Shown: positions 15,342 through 23,635 of the stretch, piece after piece
Numbering within the stretch: position 1 is the stretch's first letter
Layout of the letters: each line of letters starts with the position of its first letter
Assembly (NCBI GenBank): GCA_900498245.1
Contig: LS998015.1
Location: forward strand, 1,617,711-1,658,861
Length of the DNA stretch: 41,151 nucleotides
Reading direction: 5' to 3'
Origin: Candidatus Zixiibacteriota bacterium
Lineage (GTDB): Bacteria > Zixibacteria > MSB-5A5 > GN15 > PGXB01
Notes under the pieces: model-generated
What the model saw: the letters and a program-made list of their open reading frames with translations, nothing else
What the model was told of the DNA's origin: nothing
Database searches by the model: none
Position numbers and translations under genes: made by a program

Positions 15342-18194
15342 ATGCTAAAAATGCGTTCGGTAATTTATTTAATATTATTTCTGGCCAGCACGGTGTTGGC
15401 CGGCGATAAATATGATATTCAGGTAAACGACGACCGGACCTCCACCGATCAACTTTACCCGCGAGTCGCCGCCGGAGATAACGGCCGCTGGGCGGTCCTT
15501 TGGGTCGATAAGCGAAACGGCACCAATGACATTTACTGCCAGTTTCTTGACAGTACCGGCAATCGCCTGGGACAAAATTTTAAAGTAAATGACAATGATA
15601 ATGGCGTCCCCCAATTTGAGTCCGCGATCGACGGCAACCGTTCCGGACAATTTTCCTCGGTCTGGCAGGATTACCGCAACGGCAGCTACCCTTTTCACCC
15701 TGACATTTATTTTTCGAGAATAGATACTCTCACGAACTATAGTGATCATAATGTCACCTCCGAACAACCGGATACCTCGGTGGAATCGCCCGATATCGGC
15801 ATCTTCTTCGATGGTTCAGCGGTGGTGGTCTGGGCCGATTACCGCAACAGCAATTGGGATATCTACGGCCAGCGCATAAGTTCTGCCGGAGAACCGGTCG
15901 GAGCCAATTTCAAAATTAACGATGAGGCCGGCGCTTATCAGCAGCATTCTCCCCGGGTCGCTTCATTCCCAAACGGCGGATTTATTGTCGTCTGGTACGA
16001 CAACAGGTTCGGCAACGATGACATTTTCGGGCAGAGGTACGATGCCTCGTTCAATCGTGTCGGGACCAATCTTAGAATAAGCGATGACGCCCTTTCGTCG
16101 CGCCAGGCCTTTCCGGTTGTCGCCGGCGATAACAACAATCGCTTCTTTGTCGCCTGGGTCGATTGGCGCAACGGCACCTATCCCCAGAATCCCGACATCT
16201 ATATGCGGCGCTTCAAGGCCGACGGTTCACCCTATGCGCCGTCGATGAGGATAAATCTTAATGACGGCGGACGGGCCCAAAAAGATGTTTCCATCTGTGC
16301 CGACCTCCTGGGGGATCTTTGTATTGCCTGGGCCGATTCTGTCTCCAGCGGTCAGTGGGACGCGTTGGCGCAAATCGTGACCGAGAACGGACAGCTATCG
16401 GGCTCAAATTTTAAAATCCACCAGTTGGACGACGGCAAGCAACTTCAGCCCGATGTCGCCACCGACGGATATAAGTTATTTTTTGTCTGGGCCGATTCGC
16501 GCGCCGGAAATTTCGATATTTACGCCACCGTGAAACAATATAACAGCCCGGCTTTGATCCCATCGCCGGCACGGCTCGATTTTACTATGGAAGCAGGCGG
16601 TGCTGTCCCTTCTCCGCAAACGGTGGAACTGCTCAATGCCGGTTACGGCTCACTGGCCTGGACCGTAAATCCGGGGGTCGATTGGATAACGGTGTCACCC
16701 TCGAGCGGCGGTACACCCGATACTCTGACCGTTTCCATCACAACCGATACTCTGACATACGGCAGTTATTACGTCGGACTGCGTTTCATCCGAACCGACA
16801 ACGGCGATTCATCACTTTTAGTTCCGGTTTATCTCAACGTGACCGCTCCGTTAATCAAAATTGAACCCGATTCTCTTTTTTTCAGAGTCTTTGCGGCTCT
16901 GGGAAATCCGCTTCCGCGGGCATTTCAAATAGAAAACGCCGGCACCGGCAATTTCACCTGGACGGCGGCCGAAAACAGCGCTTGGCTGACCCTTGATAGG
17001 TCCTCGGGAGATTCTCCCGATACAGTTTTCATCCAACCCGATATTGGCGGCCTCTCCTTCGGCGATTATCGGGACCCGGTAATATGGGAATCACCCGAAG
17101 CCGCCAATTCTCCGGAGACCGCCTGGGTACATCTGGAATTGGTCGGCAATATGCCCTTTATTTCCGCTCAGCCGGAGACCCTCAGCCTGACAGGGGATGT
17201 CGGCGACAATCTTCAGACCCGCATAAAAATAATCAATCTCGGTGAAGGGGTCCTGAATTGGCAAGCCGCACCGTCGGACGCGGCGCTTTATCTCGATAAA
17301 ACATCCGGAACTGATGATGACAGCATCACCATCGGTCTGGCCACTGCCGCGATGGTTCCCGGCCTTTATAATTACTCCGTTACCGTCTGGGACAGCGCTT
17401 CCTTCAACCAATCGATAAATATGCCGGTGACCGTCCGTCTGCTTTCATCCGATACGGTTCAATTTTTAAACACCAATCTGCTTCCGAATGAAAGCGGTGT
17501 CATGCCGATATCGCTTCGATTGACCGGACCATCCAAAGGCGGGTATATCCCGTTCGCCTTTGATTCCTCTTATATTAGACTCGATTCGATCACCTTTGAC
17601 TCCGCCAACATGCCCTCCTGCATGGAATATTATACTGCATCGGCAACAACCGGTCGGGGTGAACTGGGCTTCAGAATCAATACCGCTCATTTTGACGACA
17701 GTCTCATTTCTCCCGGCGAATATCCATTTGCCCGGTTTTATTTCACCGCCAATTCGGCCGAGGCCGTGATTGCGGTCGATACCGCTTCGTCCGACAGTTC
17801 CGGTGCTTATCTTTTGGATAGTCTGGGAAATCGCTATGTCCCGGTCATCATTCCGGGTCTGCTTTCTGTTGGCAATCATACCGGAATAAATGACCCAGTC
17901 GATGATCGGCTCCCGCGCGAAATTTTTCTCAGCCAGAATTTCCCCAATCCCTTCAATTCCGAAACCGTTATCGAGATCGCTCTTCCGCGCGCTGGGAATG
18001 CCCGCCTTGAACTATATAATATTCTGGGACAGACGATATCGGTTCTGCATGACGGCATTTTACCGGCCGGCCGGTGGCGGTTCCGCTGGAACGGCTCGAT
18101 AACCGACGGCCGTCCCGCCCCGAGCGGCATCTATTTCTATCGCCTGGATATTTCCGGTACGAGCCGCACCAAAAAACTTGTCCTGCTTAAATAA
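15342..18194 (+). CDS. large secreted protein: seven-repeat propeller, three BACON-like domains, C-terminal sorting domain
   Basis: 950 residues from ATG 15342. The earlier in-frame ATG 15306 is rejected because it overlaps the sigma-54 promoter, whereas 15342 follows GGGAGCGGAG and gives a clean signal peptide (MLKMRSVIYLILFLASTVLA). Residues ~25-400 hold seven copies of a motif like W-x-D-x-R-x-G-x-x-D-I-Y, as expected for a seven-bladed beta-propeller. Three domains of about 95 residues follow, each with the W..V.P.SG..PDT pattern of BACON-like Ig folds. Then comes a cohesin-like beta segment (VQFLNTNLL...ISLRLTGP). The last ~85 residues are the FlgD-like/type-IX-like sorting domain (LSQNFPNPFNSET, GIYFYRLD, KKLVLLK). 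It is probably secreted or surface-attached; the ligand is unknown. Confidence 0.85.
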   Translation: MLKMRSVIYLILFLASTVLAGDKYDIQVNDDRTSTDQLYPRVAAGDNGRWAVLWVDKRNGTNDIYCQFLDSTGNRLGQNFKVNDNDNGVPQFESAIDGNRSGQFSSVWQDYRNGSYPFHPDIYFSRIDTLTNYSDHNVTSEQPDTSVESPDIGIFFDGSAVVVWADYRNSNWDIYGQRISSAGEPVGANFKINDEAGAYQQHSPRVASFPNGGFIVVWYDNRFGNDDIFGQRYDASFNRVGTNLRISDDALSSRQAFPVVAGDNNNRFFVAWVDWRNGTYPQNPDIYMRRFKADGSPYAPSMRINLNDGGRAQKDVSICADLLGDLCIAWADSVSSGQWDALAQIVTENGQLSGSNFKIHQLDDGKQLQPDVATDGYKLFFVWADSRAGNFDIYATVKQYNSPALIPSPARLDFTMEAGGAVPSPQTVELLNAGYGSLAWTVNPGVDWITVSPSSGGTPDTLTVSITTDTLTYGSYYVGLRFIRTDNGDSSLLVPVYLNVTAPLIKIEPDSLFFRVFAALGNPLPRAFQIENAGTGNFTWTAAENSAWLTLDRSSGDSPDTVFIQPDIGGLSFGDYRDPVIWESPEAANSPETAWVHLELVGNMPFISAQPETLSLTGDVGDNLQTRIKIINLGEGVLNWQAAPSDAALYLDKTSGTDDDSITIGLATAAMVPGLYNYSVTVWDSASFNQSINMPVTVRLLSSDTVQFLNTNLLPNESGVMPISLRLTGPSKGGYIPFAFDSSYIRLDSITFDSANMPSCMEYYTASATTGRGELGFRINTAHFDDSLISPGEYPFARFYFTANSAEAVIAVDTASSDSSGAYLLDSLGNRYVPVIIPGLLSVGNHTGINDPVDDRLPREIFLSQNFPNPFNSETVIEIALPRAGNARLELYNILGQTISVLHDGILPAGRWRFRWNGSITDGRPAPSGIYFYRLDISGTSRTKKLVLLK

Positions 18195-18295
18195 CCATCA
18201 CAATTTCCGCCTATACCTTTATCGCGGGCCTGAAACTTATTCCCCTCTGATTACGTCAAATATTCAGGAGCAACCAAAATTTCGGGAGACCGCGC

Positions 18296-19537
18296 ATGAA
18301 GAGTTTATTAATTGGGCTTTTAATCGGAATCGGGGCGGCCTTTCTGACGGCCCCGGTCTTCGCCAGGCAGGGGGAAATCTACGGAAAGATTTATACGGTT
18401 GATAACGATGTCCTGGAGGGGTTCATTCGCTGGGACAAAAATGAAGCGTCATGGACCGATGTCTTCGACGGCCTGAAAGATCGCGGCTCGGAACGGGTTA
18501 ATCGGACCCGGGAAGATCGCCGCAAAGAATATGACCGTACCGTCAAAATATTCGGAATCTCCATTTTCCGGGAAACGGGCGACAACACCAAACTTTTCGA
18601 CAGCGATCAATCCCAGTCAGGAATACGATTCGGTCAGATCAGGAGCATTATCCCTGATGGGGATGATGCTGTCAGGTTAATCCTGAAATCGGGGGAGAAG
18701 GTGGAATTTCGGAACGGTTCGACCGATTTCGGCAGTGGCATTCGAGGGGTCGTCATTGACGATAAAAAGGACGGGCCGACCGAGTTATACTGGGAAGATA
18801 TTGATAAAATCGATTTGGAGGAAGCACCGAAAGTTGAGTCGAAAATGGGGAAACGGCTCTATGGCAAAGTGATCACGCGGCAGGGGGCCGAATTCACCGG
18901 TTTTGTGGCCTGGGATTCGGATGAAGTTTATGATACCGATATCCTTGACGGTCGTGACCGTCACCGGGGACGCAAGATCGAGTTCGCGAATCTGAAGTCG
19001 ATAGAAAGAAATTCCTCGCGGTCATCGATGGTCGCTCTGAAAGACGGACGGGAACTGCGGCTCGAAGATTCAAACGATATCGATTCCGGCAATCGCGGTA
19101 TTTGCGTCTCCGACCCCAAATTGGGACGGATCGAAATCAGCTGGGACGAATTCGATATGATTGACTTCATGGATCCCCCGCCGGGAATGCCCTATGCGGC
19201 TTTTGACGGCGGAAAAAGACTTCACGGCACGGTTTATACCGATGGGGGTGAAAAGTATACCGGCGACATCAGGTGGGATGACGACGAAGAAAGCACCTGG
19301 GAACTGCTGAACGGGATTTACGAAGATGTCGATATGGCGATTGAATTCGGCGAGGTCAAGTCGATCGAGAAAATTTCATCGCGGACCAGCCTTGTGACTC
19401 TAAAAGATGGCCGCTCTTTCCGGCTCAAGGGTTCCAATGATATCGACAGCGGTAACCGCGGCATTTTTGTCGATAGCGGAAAAGATAAAACCTGGATCAA
19501 TTGGGACGAGTTTGAGAAGGCGGAATTTACGAACTGA
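18296..19537 (+). CDS. exported protein with a triplicated domain of unknown function
   Basis: 413 residues. A signal peptide (about 1-23, ending in VFA) is followed by three related blocks of about 110-155 residues, at ~26-180, ~187-290 and ~302-411. Each block has the pattern G-x-[IV]-x-T...[FLY]-x-G-x-[IV]-x-W-D, then F..[IL]KSI, VxLK[DS]Gx..[FL]R, DSGNRGIxV and a closing WxxxDxx(D/E)F. Repeats two and three are closest to each other; the first carries an extra insertion. I do not recognise the family. The alternating hydrophobic pattern suggests small beta-barrels. RBS GGGAG lies eight bases upstream. It follows the large secreted protein by 101 bases and ends at a terminator at 19562. 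Confidence 0.75.
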   Translation: MKSLLIGLLIGIGAAFLTAPVFARQGEIYGKIYTVDNDVLEGFIRWDKNEASWTDVFDGLKDRGSERVNRTREDRRKEYDRTVKIFGISIFRETGDNTKLFDSDQSQSGIRFGQIRSIIPDGDDAVRLILKSGEKVEFRNGSTDFGSGIRGVVIDDKKDGPTELYWEDIDKIDLEEAPKVESKMGKRLYGKVITRQGAEFTGFVAWDSDEVYDTDILDGRDRHRGRKIEFANLKSIERNSSRSSMVALKDGRELRLEDSNDIDSGNRGICVSDPKLGRIEISWDEFDMIDFMDPPPGMPYAAFDGGKRLHGTVYTDGGEKYTGDIRWDDDEESTWELLNGIYEDVDMAIEFGEVKSIEKISSRTSLVTLKDGRSFRLKGSNDIDSGNRGIFVDSGKDKTWINWDEFEKAEFTN

Positions 19538-19561
19538 AAACATTATCTCCTCCATTCTGAT

Positions 19562-19597
19562 AAAAGGCCGCCGGGTGCCGCAATCCGGCGGTCTTTT
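19562..19597 (+). terminator. rho-independent terminator after the triplicated-domain gene
   Basis: AAAAG-G-CCGCCGG, ten-base loop, CCGGCGG-T-CTTTT. The A- and T-flanks make it usable in both directions. Confidence 0.82.
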
Positions 19598-19604
19598 CAT
19601 TGCT

Positions 19605-19639
19605 AAAAAAAAAGGGAGCCAACTTAGCGATTGGCTCCC
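19605..19639 (-). terminator. rho-independent terminator of the minus-strand purD-purE-TPR block
   Basis: Read on the minus strand: GGGAGCCAA, eight-base loop, TTGGCTCCC, then nine T residues. It sits 34 bases beyond the stop of the TPR gene, back to back with the plus-strand terminator at 19562. Confidence 0.88.
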
Positions 19640-19672
19640 TTGATTAATTCCAGGACCGACTAAAGCAATATA

Positions 19673-20572
19673 CTAATTGGCGCCCTTAGCGGCCTGAAGG
19701 TCTTTAACGTGGGCCTCGGCTTCCTGTACCAGGTTTTTTGCCCGCGGATTATTCCGAGCGGCCTTGATGAATTTGTTCCAGTAGGCCACGACCTGATCGG
19801 TCTTGTCCTGATTGATCTGCTCGAAGGAAATGGCCAGATCCCGGGCCGCCAGATAATTGTCCGGTTTAATTCTCGTGGCTTCTTCGAACATCTTGACGGC
19901 GCCGGCATAATTTTCCTGAACCTGATAAATCTTACCGATAGCGCTATAGGCGAAGAAATTGTCCTTATTCAATTCGATCGCCTTATTATAGGCCGCAATC
20001 GCTTCAGGATACTTTTTCAGGCTCTGATATCCTTTCCCCAAGAGATAAAATCCCATATCATCGGTCGGAACCTTTTCGGTGTAAATTTTCATATTGTCGA
20101 CCAATCCCGGCCAATTTCCCTGGGCATGATACAAGAGACCGATATCCTTATAAACATCGTAATAATCGGGCTTATTTTTAAGAGCGGCCTTGTAGGCGGC
20201 GTCGGCTTCGGCATTTTTGTCGAGTTTGAAATAGGTCCGCCCCAGATTGGCCCAGGCATCGCCGCTGTTGGGATTCAATTCCGTGGCTTTTTTGAAATTT
20301 GTCAAAGCGTCATTGTACTTCTCACTCTTGAAATATAACGAACCCAGATTGATATAGGCGTCGGTATACTGGGGATCCTCCTTAATGGCGGCATCGTATT
20401 CCGAGATGGCGAGAGAATCCTTATTCTCATTGCTGTAATTGATGGCGTTGTTGAAATGCTCCTTCGCCTTTTCCGCATCACCCGAGAAGGCCGTTCCGGC
20501 CATCAGGATGACGCCGGCCAGTATCATAGGAATGATGATAAAAGCCTTGGAGAGGTGAAATCGATCTGACAT
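19673..20572 (-). CDS. exported TPR protein
   Basis: 299 residues. An N-terminal signal or anchor segment (hydrophobic ~9-30, ending TAFSGDA) is followed by about seven consecutive 34-residue TPR units with the usual W/G/Y/A/P positions, for example YTDAYINLGSLYFKSEKYNDALTNF and AWANLGRTYFKLDKNAEADAAY. TPR arrays are protein-binding scaffolds; no partner can be named. AGGAG lies six bases before the ATG. The gene starts 63 bases after purE on the same strand and ends at its own terminator, so it may be the last gene of the purD operon or have a weak promoter of its own. Confidence 0.85.
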   Translation of the reverse strand: MSDRFHLSKAFIIIPMILAGVILMAGTAFSGDAEKAKEHFNNAINYSNENKDSLAISEYDAAIKEDPQYTDAYINLGSLYFKSEKYNDALTNFKKATELNPNSGDAWANLGRTYFKLDKNAEADAAYKAALKNKPDYYDVYKDIGLLYHAQGNWPGLVDNMKIYTEKVPTDDMGFYLLGKGYQSLKKYPEAIAAYNKAIELNKDNFFAYSAIGKIYQVQENYAGAVKMFEEATRIKPDNYLAARDLAISFEQINQDKTDQVVAYWNKFIKAARNNPRAKNLVQEAEAHVKDLQAAKGAN

Positions 20573-20635
20573 TTGTTACTCCTTTCTTTTATTATTTATT
20601 CTACACTTATTTCAATCCAAAATTCCCGCTAATTA

Positions 20636-21076
20636 TCAATTTTCATAGCGGGGTAACCGGGCCCGGATCCGGTCATCCTTGAGAGCCAGAATACGGGCCG
20701 CAAGATAGGCGGCATTTTTGGCGCCGGCCGTACCGATACTCATGGTCGCCACGGGAACTCCCGAGGGCATCTGGGCGATAGCCAGAAGGGAATCTAGGCC
20801 GTTCAGCGATGCCGGGAGGGGAACACCGATAACCGGCAGGGAGGTCTGGGCCGCCACTACGCCGGGCAATGCCGCCGCCATTCCGGCCATGCAGATTATC
20901 ACTTCAAATCCGTTTTGAGCCGCCCTTCCCGCCAGTTCGCCGGTCCTTTGAGGCTGCCGATGCGCCGAAGATACCTCAATTACCCCTTCAATACCGAGCT
21001 CCGTGAGGACCGTCCGGCATTCCTCCGCGTATTGCATGTCCGATTTCGAGCCGATCATAATTAAAACTCTGGCCAT
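20636..21076 (-). CDS. purE: 5-(carboxyamino)imidazole ribonucleotide mutase / AIR carboxylase PurE
   Basis: 146 residues. GSKSD near the N-terminus binds the phosphate, and SSAHRQP (His39) provides the conserved purine-pathway histidine. The second loop reads AGMAAALPGVVAA where E. coli PurE has AGGAAHLPGM, so the second histidine is an alanine. That may place it with the PurE forms that use CO2 directly, but I am not certain. No purK is present in the window. The gene begins two bases after the end of purD and is surely co-transcribed with it. Role: the carboxylation step of de novo purine synthesis. Confidence 0.92.
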   Translation of the reverse strand: MARVLIMIGSKSDMQYAEECRTVLTELGIEGVIEVSSAHRQPQRTGELAGRAAQNGFEVIICMAGMAAALPGVVAAQTSLPVIGVPLPASLNGLDSLLAIAQMPSGVPVATMSIGTAGAKNAAYLAARILALKDDRIRARLPRYEN

Positions 21077-21078
21077 AA

Positions 21079-22368
21079 TTAAAATCCAAATCCTTTCATC
21101 CGCGCCAATCCCTTGGAAGCGATATCGCTTCTGTAAATCATGCCGTCGAATTTAATCCCCTCTATAATTTCATACGCCTTGGCCACCGCCGAGTGAAGAT
21201 CTTTATCCACCGATGTTACGCCGACTACCCGTCCCCCGGCGCTTATCCAATCCTTATTATCCCGCCTCGTGCCGGAATGGAACAACTGCACATTTCTGGC
21301 GCCATAGTTCCTTAAACCGAAAATTCTCTTTCCGGTTTCCGGTTTATCGGGGTAACCTTTGGACGCCAGAACCACGCAGGCCGCCGCCCCGGTATCCCAT
21401 TCCAGTTCATCGATAATCGAGAGGTTGCCGTCGACAATGGCAATGAAAATATCCGCCAGATCCGATTTCAGAAGCGGCAGGACAACCTGTGTCTCCGGGT
21501 CCCCGAATCGGCAGTTGAATTCCATGACTTTCGGCCCCGCCGGCGTCATCATGAGTCCCGCGTAAAGAACGCCCTTGTAATTTCGCCCTTCTTTCTCCAG
21601 GCCGAGAATGGTCGGTTCAAGTATATGCTCCTTAATCAGAGTTAGGGTTTGCTCGTCGATGATCGGCACGGGACTATAAGCGCCCATGCCGCCGGTATTC
21701 GGCCCGGTATCCCCGTCGCCGACCCGTTTATGATCCTGCGACGGCAGCATTACCTTAACGGTCTTGCCGTCGGTGAACGCCATGACCGAAACTTCCTCGC
21801 CTTCGAGAAAATTTTCCACCACGACACTGCTGCCGGCTTCGCCGAAAACTTTTTGGGCCATGATCATCTCGACCGCTTTCGTGGCTTCCTCGGTCGTATG
21901 GGCCACTACCACCCCTTTGCCGGCCGCCAGTCCGCTGGCTTTTATCACCACCGGCAGGGCGGCGTCGCGAACAAACGCCATCGCTTCCGACAATTCCGAA
22001 AAAATCTGAAACGGAGCCGTCGGGATATGATACTTCCTCATGAATTCCTTGGAGAAGGCCTTGGAACCCTCGATTTCCGCCGCAGTTTGAGTCGGGCCGA
22101 AAATTCTCAGGCCCCGCTGGTTGAATTCATCGACAATCCCCAGTGTCAGGGGGAGTTCCGGGCCGACCACTGTCAAATCAATATTGTGCTTCTGGGCGAA
22201 ATCGGCCAGGCCGGTAATATCATCGGCTTTGATTTCGACTGTTTCGGCGATAAGGGCTATCCCGGCGTTGCCCGGAGCGGCGTAGATTTTGCTTATCAGG
22301 GGAGATTGTTTTAACTTCCAGATAATAGCATGTTCCCGGCCGCCGGAGCCGACCACTAATATTTTCAT
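21079..22368 (-). CDS. purD: phosphoribosylamine-glycine ligase (GAR synthetase) PurD
   Basis: 429 residues, normal for PurD. ATP-grasp enzyme joining glycine to phosphoribosylamine. MKILVVGSGGREHAI at the N-terminus, GLAAGKGVV and GDGDTGPNTGGMGAYSP in the ATP-grasp core, EFNCRFGDPETQVVLP near the metal site. AAGGA lies about ten bases before the ATG, and a good promoter (22400-22427) lies just upstream on the same strand. It is divergent from lexA. Confidence 0.96.
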   Translation of the reverse strand: MKILVVGSGGREHAIIWKLKQSPLISKIYAAPGNAGIALIAETVEIKADDITGLADFAQKHNIDLTVVGPELPLTLGIVDEFNQRGLRIFGPTQTAAEIEGSKAFSKEFMRKYHIPTAPFQIFSELSEAMAFVRDAALPVVIKASGLAAGKGVVVAHTTEEATKAVEMIMAQKVFGEAGSSVVVENFLEGEEVSVMAFTDGKTVKVMLPSQDHKRVGDGDTGPNTGGMGAYSPVPIIDEQTLTLIKEHILEPTILGLEKEGRNYKGVLYAGLMMTPAGPKVMEFNCRFGDPETQVVLPLLKSDLADIFIAIVDGNLSIIDELEWDTGAAACVVLASKGYPDKPETGKRIFGLRNYGARNVQLFHSGTRRDNKDWISAGGRVVGVTSVDKDLHSAVAKAYEIIEGIKFDGMIYRSDIASKGLARMKGFGF

Positions 22369-22399
22369 AACATTGTGTCCTTAAAAAATATAAACCACA

Positions 22400-22427
22400 A
22401 TTATAAGCGATTGACTCGATTTTTCAA
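22400..22427 (-). promoter_or_regulatory. promoter of purD-purE
   Basis: On the minus strand TTGAAA (22422-22427), 16-base spacer, TATAAT (22400-22405). The perfect -10 lies about 32 bases ahead of the purD ATG. No PurR-like box or purine riboswitch is visible in the short leader. Confidence 0.65.
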
Positions 22428-22516
22428 TACTTTTTTTGCCGGGTAGGCCGTCCCGGCAATATCACATTTTTAATATCACATCTTAAGTTTCAAATGGTCC
22501 GGGTCGAGAATTATTA

Positions 22517-22545
22517 TTGACATCTGAACATCTGTGCAGTAGTTT
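22517..22545 (+). promoter_or_regulatory. promoter of the lexA-dinB operon
   Basis: Perfect -35 TTGACA at 22517-22522, 17-base spacer, weaker -10 TAGTTT at 22540-22545. The spacer is filled by the LexA-box-like dyad. Confidence 0.6.
22524..22539. promoter_or_regulatory. putative LexA operator (CTG-N10-CAG dyad)
   Basis: CTGAACATCTGTGCAG: twelve of sixteen positions are symmetric, giving CTG-x-ACA-xx-TGT-x-CAG. It has the same outline as the gammaproteobacterial SOS box and lies exactly between the -35 and -10 of lexA, the right place for autorepression. This is the only such box I have verified in the window. Confidence 0.6.
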
Positions 22546-22641
22546 GTGTTGGGTAAATAAGGACAGGTTTTGAAGATTCGGCGGGCAAAGCCCTTCGGAT
22601 TTAACGGTTGAAATGAAAGTTGAGATAATACAGGAGGTAAT

Positions 22642-23262
22642 GTGACGGTCAGGGAACGGTTAACCAGGCGGCAGAAAGAGATACTCGAATATATCGAGAG
22701 TATGATTACCGAGCACGGCAAGTCGCCGACCATCCGGGAGATCGGCGAGAAATTCGACATCAGTTCCACCAACGGGGTCCGGGCTCATCTGGAGGTGCTG
22801 ATGAAAAAAGGGTATATCCGGCGGGAGAAATTGATTTCGCGCGGGATTGAACTGGTGCGCTCCCTGGCCGGGCCGGTTCGGCGGATTCCTCTGGTCGGCG
22901 CGGTTCCGGCCGGTAATCCGATTACGGCGGTGGAAAATATCGAGGGGGAGATCGCGGTTGATACCAGTTTCCTCCCCTCGGGGGATACTTTCACGCTCCG
23001 GGTCACGGGGGAGTCGATGATTAACGCCGGGATATACGATGGCGATCTGGTGCTGGTGAAACGGCAGAAATCGGCCGAGCCGGGCGATATTGTCGTGGCG
23101 GTGATCGGTGATGAAGCGACCGTAAAAAGATATTTCCCCGAAGAGGGGAGAGTGCGCCTTCAGCCGGAAAACGAGACTTTCAAGCCGATTATGGTCGATA
23201 AACGTTCCCCCGATTTTTATATCGCCGGGAAAGTGGTCGGGCTGATGCGGAGGATTCAATGA
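22642..23262 (+). CDS. lexA: SOS repressor LexA
   Basis: 206 residues. N-terminal winged helix (RERLTRRQKEILEYIESM, PTIREIGEKF) and C-terminal S24 self-cleavage domain. The cleavage bond is Ala90-Gly91 in GAVPAG; the catalytic serine is Ser125 in TGESM and the lysine Lys162 in ATVKRY, so RecA-stimulated self-cleavage should work. Start GTG 22642 follows AGGAGG by four bases. The last bases overlap the start of a hydrophobic 31-residue reading frame (ATGA), and dinB follows, so LexA heads its own damage-response operon. Confidence 0.96.
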   Translation: MTVRERLTRRQKEILEYIESMITEHGKSPTIREIGEKFDISSTNGVRAHLEVLMKKGYIRREKLISRGIELVRSLAGPVRRIPLVGAVPAGNPITAVENIEGEIAVDTSFLPSGDTFTLRVTGESMINAGIYDGDLVLVKRQKSAEPGDIVVAVIGDEATVKRYFPEEGRVRLQPENETFKPIMVDKRSPDFYIAGKVVGLMRRIQ

Positions 23263-23354
23263 GTTTGAGAAAAATTCTGTCGATGGTGCTGATCCTGCTC
23301 CTGATGCCGGTCGGCTTCGAGCCGGTGATGGAACTCTTGCGAAGGATATTGTAA
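23259..23354 (+). CDS. 31-residue hydrophobic peptide between lexA and dinB
   Basis: ATG overlaps the lexA stop (ATGA) and has GGAGG five bases upstream, a better ribosome binding site than many genes here. The peptide begins MSLRKILSMVLILLLMPVGF and ends EPVMELLRRIL, so it has one membrane-length hydrophobic helix with basic residues at both ends. I know no family for it. Size, hydrophobicity and position under a LexA-type promoter recall SOS-induced membrane peptides such as TisB, but there is no sequence match I can claim. It could be a small stress peptide, or a chance frame that only serves translational coupling. Confidence 0.45.
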   Translation: MSLRKILSMVLILLLMPVGFEPVMELLRRIL

Positions 23355-23362
23355 ATGGTAGT

Positions 23363-23635
23363 TTGGCTGGGTTGGTGATTGAAACTATGTACCAGGATAT
23401 GGATGAACCGGTCGAAGTGGTCGCCCTCTTCGAAAAACATAAAATGAAACCGGTCCGGTTTCGCTGGAACGGCCGTATCTATAAAATCAGCGAGGTCACC
23501 GGCGACTGGCTGACCGATATCGGCAATTACAAGATTCATCATTACGCGGTGGTCGACAGTTCCTCCAATTTTTTCCAGTTGACCTACGATGAACGTCAGA
23601 CCATCTGGATAATAAGCAAAATATGGGTGGAATAG
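23363..23635 (+). CDS. small protein resembling DUF6504, polymerase-associated
   Basis: Up to 90 residues. The core from about residue 14 (EPVEVVALFEKHKMKPVRFRW, then GRIYKISEVTGDW, ending in an RQTIWIISKIWVE strand) resembles the small DUF6504-type proteins often encoded with Y-family polymerases, from memory of the pattern PxRFRWxGRxYxV. No start is well supported: TTG 23363, GTG 23375 and ATG 23387 are all in frame, and none has a convincing ribosome binding site. The frame is open back to about 23246 without another start codon. It overlaps dinB by 13 bases. Role in the SOS operon unknown. Confidence 0.65.
   Translation: MAGLVIETMYQDMDEPVEVVALFEKHKMKPVRFRWNGRIYKISEVTGDWLTDIGNYKIHHYAVVDSSSNFFQLTYDERQTIWIISKIWVE

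Noticed and set aside
19709-20338. 209-codon plus-strand frame
   Set aside because: Opposite the TPR gene, which has clear TPR units, a signal peptide and its own terminator.
22438-22457. Hairpin GCCGGG...CCCGGC between purD and lexA as a terminator
   Set aside because: The T-run lies on the wrong side for either strand, and it sits upstream of two divergent promoters.
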